This document shows positions 1 to 4,365 of a stretch of 5,357 bases of DNA, in pieces. The number at the start of each line of letters is the position of its first letter. The first letter of the stretch is position 1. Both the position numbers and the translations under genes were made by a program. The DNA is taken from positions 1 through 5,357 of the forward strand of contig USPX01000159.1 in the NCBI GenBank assembly GCA_900556665.1, written 5' to 3'. This DNA is from an uncultured Eubacteriales bacterium (GTDB lineage Bacteria > Bacillota_A > Clostridia > Lachnospirales > Cellulosilyticaceae). The notes under the pieces are model-generated. The model did no database searches and was not told where the DNA came from. It saw only the letters and a program-made list of their open reading frames with translations.

Positions 1-111
1 TTGTTTGGCTGGTTCTCTCGAGCAGAACTGCAAGCAGGCTATATGTGTTATAAGCCTTGATATTCATAGACTTTAAATTTATAAAAATATTCTTTACTCA
101 TCTGTTTATTG

Positions 112-163
112 GTTAGGCCTATAAATATTTATTGGAATCTCAAAAAAAGTTTATAGGTATAAC
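112..163. repeat. Imperfect inverted repeat in AT-rich intergenic DNA
   Basis: The arms at 112-125 and 150-163 match at 12 of 14 positions, with a perfect 8-bp core (CCTATAAA at 118-125, TTTATAGG at 150-157) and a 24-base spacer. No T-run follows that would make a convincing terminator. The surrounding 1-239 stretch holds no gene I can support. In such AT-rich DNA a repeat of this size could arise by chance, so no function is assigned. Confidence 0.3.
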
Positions 164-239
164 TTCATTATATATGTCATTACCAAATTATGCAATTAAA
201 TAATATAATTACTTCAAAAAAAATCAATAAAATATATCA

Positions 240-434
240 TTAAGAATTTACACTACATTTATTCAACTTTCTTACATACATATCCCCATCTACATCCCTT
301 ATAACTGAATACTCTCCAAAGTGAACAAACTCGCCACAAATTAAATCATATATAAACATTTGCATACATTTTGGCTGATCCATTATTAATTTATATTCTG
401 CAAGTACTTCCCATAAATCTACTTCTCCGTACAA
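240..434 (-). CDS. Small hypothetical protein, start uncertain, possibly frameshifted
   Basis: I do not recognise this protein. The 64 residues from a TTG codon at 434 are acidic and aromatic (contains YGEVDLWEVLAEYK and IRDVDGDMYVRK), with two cysteines in the middle, one near the C-terminus, and no signal peptide or membrane segment. The TTG has no Shine-Dalgarno site, and the same frame stays open upstream to 542 with natural-looking basic sequence (FKGVKITRRLQRYIGYAENK), so 434 is probably not the true start. A GAGGGG site (532-537 on the minus strand) lies about 10 bases before an in-frame ATA at 521, giving 93 residues. Alternatively an ATG at 550 would join this frame if one G were restored to the GGGG run at 532-535. 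The gene is divergent from the XRE regulator, an arrangement common in phage and integrative-element control regions. Real coding is plausible; function unknown. Confidence 0.4.
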   Translation of the reverse strand: MYGEVDLWEVLAEYKLIMDQPKCMQMFIYDLICGEFVHFGEYSVIRDVDGDMYVRKLNKCSVNS

Positions 435-611
435 GCTTAATTTTTTATATTTATTTTCTGCGTAACCTATATATCTTTGTAATCTTCTTGTGATTTTAAC
501 ACCTTTAAATTCTTTATGTATAAATGTTACACCCCTCTTTGTTTATCCATATTTTACATTTACAAATCTGTTAATCTATTGCGTAATTAAACTATAACAC
601 TCCACTTTACA

Positions 612-639
612 TATTGCTCTATAAAAAAATTGGTACAAT
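612..639 (+). promoter_or_regulatory. Probable extended -10 promoter for the XRE operon
   Basis: TGG followed by TACAAT (631-639) fits an extended -10 element (TGn-TATAAT with one mismatch). The -35 is weak: TATTGC at 612-617 at 16-bp spacing, or TTGCTC at 614-619 with only 14. Transcription would start near 646, about 45 bases before the TTG start codon. TTTACA is repeated at 553-558, 559-564 and 606-611 across the divergent intergenic region, and could serve as operator half-sites for the XRE protein, but that is speculation. Confidence 0.4.
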
Positions 640-678
640 ACATATTTACCTCTTCGCAAGTCAATACTATCAATAAGT

Positions 679-686
679 GAGGTGAT
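679..686 (+). promoter_or_regulatory. Ribosome binding site that decides the TTG start of the XRE gene
   Basis: GAGGTGAT matches the 16S anti-Shine-Dalgarno complement over eight consecutive bases and sits 5 bases before the TTG at 692. No in-frame ATG gives an N-terminus compatible with the HTH fold, so this site supports TTG as the true start. Confidence 0.6.
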
Positions 687-691
687 TTTAA

Positions 692-1075
692 TTGAGTGAC
701 GATGAAAAAAATGCCAAAGCAGGCGCAAGGCTACGTGAATTAAGAAAAGCGACAGGACAATCCATATTTAAAGTAGGACGTGCTATAGGGGTATCCGGTA
801 GCTATATAAGCCAAATTGAAAACGGTAAACGCCCTGCGTCAGATGGTGTACTTATTGCATTAGCAGAATTGTATGGTGTGGATAAAAATGAGATTTTTGG
901 ATATTATGGAAGGATGACTGATGATGCCATAGAAAAAATCATGCAAGTTCCCGAACTTAGACAACTATTTACTCAGGTTACATCTAACAAAAAACTAAGT
1001 CCAGAAGACTTAGAAGCCTATATAAGTGATTTCAAAGAAGCCGCTCAAAGGCTTCATCAAGAAGGAGATAATTAA
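692..1075 (+). CDS. XRE-family helix-turn-helix transcriptional regulator
   Basis: A 127-residue cytoplasmic DNA-binding protein. Residues about 11-70 form an HTH_XRE (Cro/C1-type) domain: ARLRELRKATG opens it, SIFKVGRAIGVS is helix 2 plus the turn, and GSYISQIENGKR is the recognition helix with the family's SxISxIENGxR signature, followed by LAELYGVDKNEIF. Residues 75-127 are a helical acidic tail (LSPEDLEAY) that probably dimerises or senses a signal; no peptidase or ligand domain is visible. It starts at TTG behind a good Shine-Dalgarno site. It forms an operon with the membrane protein gene, which begins at the base after its stop codon. Divergence from the unknown minus-strand gene suggests it controls the shared intergenic region, probably including its own promoter. 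Such regulators occur in phages, integrative elements, toxin-antitoxin loci and elsewhere, so the family does not reveal the target. Confidence 0.9.
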   Translation: MSDDEKNAKAGARLRELRKATGQSIFKVGRAIGVSGSYISQIENGKRPASDGVLIALAELYGVDKNEIFGYYGRMTDDAIEKIMQVPELRQLFTQVTSNKKLSPEDLEAYISDFKEAAQRLHQEGDN

Positions 1076-1399
1076 ATGCTTAATAAAGTCGTCAATATAT
1101 ATGAAAACTTTATGGTTGATACATTTGGCTATGAATTAGCTGTTAGGATTGAAGATATACTTTATGGAGCCGGTATGTTCGCATTAGGTGCTATTTTTAT
1201 GGGCTTTTTAGGTGCCATTTTTATCTTGCGATTACATGGGGTAGAGGACTTTGGACAGGGTAAACTAAAGCTATTACGTTATGATAATGGAGAAAAATCT
1301 ACTCAGTTTGTTCACCTTAAAAACTTATGGAGTAGCTTTCAAGTATTCTTATTATTAGCTTTTAGTCCATTTCTTACTATAAAAAGATTTACTCGGTAG
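1076..1399 (+). CDS. Small two-helix membrane protein, unknown function
   Basis: I do not recognise this 107-residue protein. It has an amphipathic N-terminus (1-27), a glycine-rich membrane helix at about 28-52 (YGAGMFALGAIFMGFLGAIF), a hydrophilic loop of about 30 residues containing GQGKLKLLRYDNGEK, and a second hydrophobic segment at about 86-102 ending in a basic tail (KRFTR). The basic tail suggests a cytoplasmic C-terminus. ATG at 1076 directly follows the regulator's stop codon, and its AAGGAGA site (1062-1068) lies inside the regulator gene at 7-base spacing, so translation is almost certainly coupled. A regulator with a small membrane protein is seen in toxin-antitoxin pairs, immunity or bacteriocin loci and signalling pairs, and nothing here chooses between them. 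No catalytic motif or cleavable signal sequence is visible. Confidence 0.7.
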   Translation: MLNKVVNIYENFMVDTFGYELAVRIEDILYGAGMFALGAIFMGFLGAIFILRLHGVEDFGQGKLKLLRYDNGEKSTQFVHLKNLWSSFQVFLLLAFSPFLTIKRFTR

Positions 1400-1519
1400 C
1401 AGTTCATAATCTAATTAATTAATTGAGCGCCAGCCTCTTTTCCCTATCTTTTCCTCTTTTACCTTCTCCAAACTTCTTTTTCATACACTTCTATGCTTTC
1501 TTCCCTTTCTCTCAAACAA

Positions 1520-1544
1520 CTCATACTTATCCTCTAAGTATAAG
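1520..1544. repeat. Hairpin resembling the yebC terminator
   Basis: ATACTTA (1523-1529) pairs with TAAGTAT (1535-1541) over a 5-base loop. The stem extends to 1520/1544 through one position that is C-A on the plus strand but a U-G wobble in minus-strand RNA. Both arms (CTCATACTTA and GTATAAGC) recur in the yebC terminator at 2010-2019 and 2035-2042. On the minus strand only a weak T-stretch follows (TTGTTTG), so it may be a decayed terminator or a repeat copy. Confidence 0.45.
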
Positions 1545-1564
1545 CTAGGCCTTGCCTTTATAAA

Positions 1565-1660
1565 TAGCCTCCCGATGCTTTATAAGTTTTAAAGGATCAG
1601 TAAGTCCACTTAGAAATATACGGTTTACAAAGTTCAGATTAGGGGGAGGCTAACCTTTTT
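1565..1660. repeat. 9-bp GC-rich inverted repeat closing a 70-base loop, followed by a T-run on the plus strand
   Basis: TAGCCTCCC (1565-1573) is the exact reverse complement of GGGAGGCTA (1644-1652). ACC and then six Ts follow on the plus strand (1653-1661). The enclosed 70 bases contain smaller hairpins: CTTTA/TAAAG near 1578-1594 and TAAGT-CC-ACTTA near 1601-1612. In plus-strand RNA this would be a multi-hairpin structure with a closing stem and a U-rich tail, so it may be a small RNA or an unusual terminator of the XRE operon. It matches no RNA family I recognise, and no clear promoter lies just upstream. Confidence 0.35.
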
Positions 1661-1864
1661 TATTTATTTCATGAAGAGCTTTTGCCTAAACACTCACTCT
1701 GGTACCTATAACTAAAAAAGGCCATCTAAACTACTATCACTTTAATCATTGGTTTGTAAAACGTCTTCACGCTGCCTACTTAAGCGTAACTATATAAGCA
1801 TCCTTGCCACCTTAGGTTTTGACAGTGCTCATCCCAACATGTTAGCTACTCGCCCCGCTGGTTT

Positions 1865-1893
1865 AAAAAGTAAGCTCTCTAGCTTTGCTTTTT
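1865..1893. terminator. Candidate bidirectional terminator
   Basis: AAAAAGTAAGCT (1865-1876) pairs with AGCTTTGCTTTTT (1881-1893) over a CTCT loop, allowing one wobble and one bulged base. The A-run on one side and T-run on the other give either strand a stem followed by Us, the usual form of a bidirectional intrinsic terminator. It could end plus-strand transcripts from the XRE operon or from an RNA in the GC island just before it, and minus-strand transcripts that pass the yebC terminator. Confidence 0.4.
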
Positions 1894-2002
1894 AGGTTTT
1901 GTGATTTGTCTTACACTTACTTATATGTCACACGTTCAAAAAATCCCTACCTATTTTATAAAAATTTTTAAATCGCCTGCTATAAGATTTTTATACCACA
2001 AT

Positions 2003-2046
2003 AAAACCGCTCATACTTACAGATTAACCTGTGAGTATAAGCGGTT
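2003..2046 (-). terminator. Intrinsic terminator of yebC
   Basis: An 18-base stem (2005-2022 with 2029-2046) around a 6-base loop pairs at nearly all positions, with one wobble and one mismatch. On the minus strand it is followed by TTTTAT. It lies about 60 bases past the yebC stop codon, in the correct orientation to end that transcript. Confidence 0.8.
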
Positions 2047-2106
2047 CTTAATGCCACTAGGGACACTATTTTTATAAGTATCTATTTACCTAACTAATCT
2101 TGAAGA

Positions 2107-2838
2107 TTACTCTTCATCCCAGTTGTGGTAGATGTTTTGAACATCATCATCTTCTTCAAGAAGGTCGATCATTCTGTTCATTGATTTTACAGCAGCTTCA
2201 TCTGTAAGTGCTGTCCATGTTTGTGGTACCATTGTTACTTCAGCTTCTGCCATTTCAATGCCAGCTGCTTCAAGTGCTGCGTGAACATCTGCGAAAGCTT
2301 CTGGAGAAGTTGTGATTGTATAACCTTCTTCTTCTGCTTCGAAGTCATCTGCACCAGCTTCAATAGCCATCATCATAAGTTCATCTTCATCCATATCTGT
2401 TGCTTCTTTTTCGATAACGATTTGACCTTTTTTATCGAACATGAATGATACACAACCTGTTGTACCCATGTTTCCGTTACCTTTTGTAAAGTATGAACGT
2501 ACGTTAGCTGCTGTACGGTTTTTGTTATCTGTAAGTGTTTCTACGATTACAGCTACACCATTTGGACCGTAACCTTCGTATGTGATATATTCGTAATGTA
2601 CGTTATCCCCTTCACCTGCTGCTCTTTTGATACTTCTTGAAATTGTATCGTTAGGCATGTTATTTGATTTAGCTTTTGCAATAACATCAGCAAGCTTTCT
2701 ATTGATAGATGGATCAGAACCACCTTCTTTAACTGCTACAGCAATTTCACGACCAAGTTTAGTAAAGATTTTACCTTTTTGCGCATCATTTTTTGCTTTT
2801 TTATGTTTAATATTGGCAAACTTTGAATGTCCAGACAT
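2107..2838 (-). CDS. yebC: YebC/PmpR (TACO1) family translation factor
   Basis: A full-length 243-residue YebC-family protein. The N-terminal family signature [20 protein letters not shown] (3-22) has Phe where Trp is more usual, followed by FTKLGREI. Further conserved blocks are [15 protein letters not shown] (61-75), [14 protein letters not shown] (87-100), [13 protein letters not shown] (102-114) and VSFMFDKKG (130-138), with an acidic C-terminus. Older work described members as DNA-binding regulators (PmpR). More recent work on bacterial YebC and mitochondrial TACO1 shows them acting on ribosomes stalled at proline-rich stretches, so a cytoplasmic translation role is the best inference. 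The ATG is supported by AAGGAGGA (2848-2855) at 9-base spacing. It has its own promoter after yigZ and a terminator downstream, so it is probably monocistronic. Confidence 0.96.
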   Translation of the reverse strand: MSGHSKFANIKHKKAKNDAQKGKIFTKLGREIAVAVKEGGSDPSINRKLADVIAKAKSNNMPNDTISRSIKRAAGEGDNVHYEYITYEGYGPNGVAVIVETLTDNKNRTAANVRSYFTKGNGNMGTTGCVSFMFDKKGQIVIEKEATDMDEDELMMMAIEAGADDFEAEEEGYTITTSPEAFADVHAALEAAGIEMAEAEVTMVPQTWTALTDEAAVKSMNRMIDLLEEDDDVQNIYHNWDEE

Positions 2839-2913
2839 AAAATGTTGTCCTCCTTATATATTTAATTACTTACCCAATGTCTTTCACCCATTTAGAGCAA
2901 GCTCACTATTGGT

Positions 2914-2943
2914 ATTTTACCATATTCTGCGTAAATCTTGCAA
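2914..2943 (-). promoter_or_regulatory. Promoter of yebC
   Basis: On the minus strand TTGCAA (2938-2943) lies 18 bases from TAAAAT (2914-2919), and TGG precedes the -10 as an extended element. Transcription would start near 2907, leaving a leader of about 70 bases with a small GAGC/GCTC hairpin (2895-2904) before the ribosome binding site. Confidence 0.6.
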
Positions 2944-2948
2944 CAAAT

Positions 2949-3581
2949 TTACACCAATACATCTATCAGTTCGAATTCTCCACGGCTTATACTTACTTCT
3001 GCATTTGTATTTTCTGTAAGCCAGTCACAGAAAGCATCTTGTTCACCCACTAATACTTCCACCTGCATTGTGACTACATCTGTATAGAGGCTATCACGAA
3101 TTCTATAGCCTTTGTCACCTAATAAATATTGTACTTTACCTACTAATGTATAGTTCATTTGTACATCAATTAGTTGTATACGTCTTTTTTCAATGATCCC
3201 GGCATTTAAAAGGCCTTCTTTAGCTGCTTTCCCATAAGCGCGTACAAGCCCGCCTGTGCCTAATAAAGTCCCTCCAAAGTATCTTGTCACACAAATTAAA
3301 GTATTGCGTACATCTTCCCCTTTTAAGACTTCTAAAATAGGTTTCCCTGCTGTACCTTGTGGCTCACCATCATCACTGCAACGTTGAATCTCATTTTTCT
3401 CACCAATTTGATAAGCAAAGCAGTTATGTCTTGCATCGTAATATTTCTTGCGTAATTGTTGTAAGCAAGCTTCTGCTTCTTCTTGTGATTTCACTTCACA
3501 TACTGTGGCAATGAATTTCGATTTTTTTTCAACTACTAAGGCTTCTCCTGGCCCTTGTATGGTTCTGTAACTTTCTAACAT
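2949..3581 (-). CDS. yigZ: YigZ / IMPACT family protein (UPF0029 plus DUF1949)
   Basis: At 210 residues this has the usual length of bacterial YigZ (YvyE in Bacillus). The N-terminal UPF0029/Impact domain carries KSKFIA (20-25), DARHNCFAYQIG (49-60), the highly conserved SDDGEPQGTAGKPIL (69-83), and VTRYFGGTLLGTGGLVRAYG (98-117). The C-terminal part (about 135-205) fits DUF1949. The eukaryotic relative IMPACT modulates Gcn2-dependent translational control; the bacterial role is not settled, so no specific reaction is assigned. The ATG follows AAGGTGAG at short spacing. A possible -10, TACAAT (3604-3609 on the minus strand), lies upstream, but its -35 is poor. A strong terminator just upstream (3637-3679) separates it from the preceding genes. 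Its stop codon lies about 6 bases past the yebC -35 element, so the yebC promoter begins immediately after this gene. Confidence 0.95.
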   Translation of the reverse strand: MLESYRTIQGPGEALVVEKKSKFIATVCEVKSQEEAEACLQQLRKKYYDARHNCFAYQIGEKNEIQRCSDDGEPQGTAGKPILEVLKGEDVRNTLICVTRYFGGTLLGTGGLVRAYGKAAKEGLLNAGIIEKRRIQLIDVQMNYTLVGKVQYLLGDKGYRIRDSLYTDVVTMQVEVLVGEQDAFCDWLTENTNAEVSISRGEFELIDVLV

Positions 3582-3636
3582 AATCTCACCTTATCGTTAA
3601 AGTATTGTACTTCTATACTATCATAAAATCCATACT

Positions 3637-3679
3637 AAAAAAATAGCCTAAAAGCTTCTTTATCTCTAAGCTTTTAGGC
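3637..3679 (-). terminator. Strong intrinsic terminator after the DUF6514-like transcript
   Basis: A perfect 12-bp stem, GCCTAAAAGCTT (3646-3657) with AAGCTTTTAGGC (3668-3679), has a 10-base loop. On the minus strand it is followed by TA and seven Ts (3637-3643). The plus strand lacks a T-run after the stem, so it acts on minus-strand transcripts arriving from the 3860-4120 gene and the small ORF at 3715. Confidence 0.88.
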
Positions 3680-3714
3680 CGCTTTAACTATTCTAATTGG
3701 TAATCCCTTGCTAA

Positions 3715-3774
3715 TTACATACTCTGAAAGGCTATTTCTTTAAACAATTGCATATCAAATTTGTAATCAAGCAT
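3715..3774 (-). CDS. Possible 19-residue small protein
   Basis: The ORF encodes MLDYKFDMQLFKEIAFQSM. Its support is positional: AAAGGAG (3783-3789 on the minus strand) stands 8 bases before the ATG, the ideal spacing, while an alternative ATG 5 bases upstream would be too close. It lies between the DUF6514-like gene (86 bases upstream) and that transcript's strong terminator, so it would be cotranscribed. The sequence is a mix of hydrophobic and charged residues that could form an amphipathic helix; it is not a membrane segment. I recognise no family. With so few residues, chance remains possible. Confidence 0.35.
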   Translation of the reverse strand: MLDYKFDMQLFKEIAFQSM

Positions 3775-3792
3775 AACATATTCTCCTTTGTT

Positions 3793-3812
3793 TATGTATA
3801 TCCCTATACATA
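3793..3812 (-). repeat. Perfect hairpin just upstream of the small-ORF ribosome binding site
   Basis: TATGTATA (3793-3800) and TATACATA (3805-3812) are exact reverse complements around a 4-base loop. In the minus-strand transcript the hairpin ends 3 bases before the AAAGGAG site. It is AT-rich and has no T-run, so it is not a terminator; it could protect RNA ends or affect translation of the small ORF. Confidence 0.45.
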
Positions 3813-3859
3813 TCTCTTTATCTCTCTCTTTTTCTAATTATTATCTGGTCACTAACAGT

Positions 3860-4120
3860 TTAATGAATCAGTTCATCAATGATTTCTTGTAAATGTACCC
3901 CTGCTACATTGTTTTTATAAAGTGTTGTCACTAACTGAGTCGCTACACCCTCATCATTAGAAAAGTATTCTATATGACTAGTCATTTGATCGTTTGCTTT
4001 TTCTACCACTTCTACCCCGTAAAAATCTTCCCCATAATAACCTAGTTTCTTAATCATGTAGTAATCTACCGTTCCCAGTGATAATTCATTTTTTCCAATC
4101 AGTGTTTTTTCAATTGTCAT
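3860..4120 (-). CDS. Small DUF6514-like protein
   Basis: An 86-residue acidic soluble protein. Its pattern resembles the DUF6514 family of Clostridia as I recall it: a beta-rich start (ELSLGTVDYYMIKK), then YGEDFYGVEVVEKAN (29-43), a middle segment with EYFSNDEGVATQLVTTLYKN (51-70), and an ending GVHLQEIIDELIH similar to the family's C-terminal helix. That family has no established function. The assignment is from memory of the family pattern and is moderate. The start is good: ATG at 4120 with GGGAGGA (4129-4135) at 8-base spacing. It has a nearby promoter, is followed by the possible small ORF and a strong terminator, and no signal peptide or membrane segment is seen. Confidence 0.7.
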   Translation of the reverse strand: MTIEKTLIGKNELSLGTVDYYMIKKLGYYGEDFYGVEVVEKANDQMTSHIEYFSNDEGVATQLVTTLYKNNVAGVHLQEIIDELIH

Positions 4121-4172
4121 GACTTAATTCCTCCCAGAGTTATTAATTTTTTTACTTTGTCTCTCTAGTCAC

Positions 4173-4201
4173 ATTATAAATGATTTACTGTTTTTTTTGA
4201 A
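4173..4201 (-). promoter_or_regulatory. Proximal promoter of the DUF6514-like gene
   Basis: On the minus strand a perfect TATAAT (4173-4178) stands 17 bases from TTCAAA (4196-4201), a 4-of-6 match to the -35 consensus. It is well placed, about 50 bases before the start codon at 4120. Confidence 0.6.
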
Positions 4202-4280
4202 CCACAATCGCTCGTGCAAATTTTCTTCATTTTCCCTTCATTCTACAGGAGTTGCATGTCTTTCGGATTTTGTAAACCAT

Positions 4281-4309
4281 ATTTTATAGCTTTTATTGTT
4301 CATTTACAA
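4281..4309 (-). promoter_or_regulatory. Possible distal promoter upstream of the DUF6514-like gene
   Basis: On the minus strand TTGTAA (4304-4309) lies 17 bases from TAAAAT (4281-4286). If used, it would give a leader of roughly 150 bases before the 4120 start codon. The whole 4121-4365 gap is AT-rich, so chance matches are likely; the rest of this gap shows no clear hflX terminator. Confidence 0.3.
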
Positions 4310-4365
4310 TTAATTTGGCTATTATTGCGATATTTTTTATTTGTAACCTATTTGTCATATTTGAC

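Larger units (their letters stand above)
1400..2004. other. 605-base gene-free stretch with several structured elements
   Basis: No frame gives a convincing protein on either strand. The stretch contains, in order: a pyrimidine-rich plus strand (1434-1510, about 87% C+T with a single G), a hairpin (1520-1544), a 9-bp inverted repeat enclosing 70 bases and followed by a T-run (1565-1660), a GC island (1801-1860, 53% GC by count), and a hairpin with T-runs on both strands (1865-1893). The composition shifts and dense stop codons fit structured RNA or decayed accessory DNA better than a gene. Confidence 0.6.

Noticed and set aside
1..60. Possible 3' end of a gene entering from the left edge (open frame ending at TGA 58-60)
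   Set aside because: All three plus frames are open for the first 50 bases, which is too short to tell coding from chance, and no recognisable C-terminus appears.
1784..1820. Words resembling a conserved 23S rRNA segment (CGTAACTATA on plus, CCTAAGGT on minus)
   Set aside because: The words are on opposite strands and out of register with the rRNA order, and neighbouring rRNA sequence is absent; chance similarity.
1742..1891. Minus-strand protein-like frame with in-frame TGA and TAG
   Set aside because: It reads like a degraded protein, but I recognise no family, so it is not called as a pseudogene; it is mentioned under the GC island.
2221..2448. Plus-strand ORF of 75 codons inside yebC
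   Set aside because: It is antisense to a full-length conserved gene, and its Phe- and Cys-rich composition is what the complement of acidic codons yields.
2627..3019. Plus-strand ORF of 130 codons with hydrophobic content
   Set aside because: It overlaps the start of yebC and the end of yigZ on the other strand; it is a shadow of conserved genes and lacks a ribosome binding site of its own.
4190..4200. Run of eight Ts that might mark a plus-strand terminator
   Set aside because: There is no stem directly before it and no plus-strand gene to terminate; it is better explained as spacer sequence of the minus-strand promoter.
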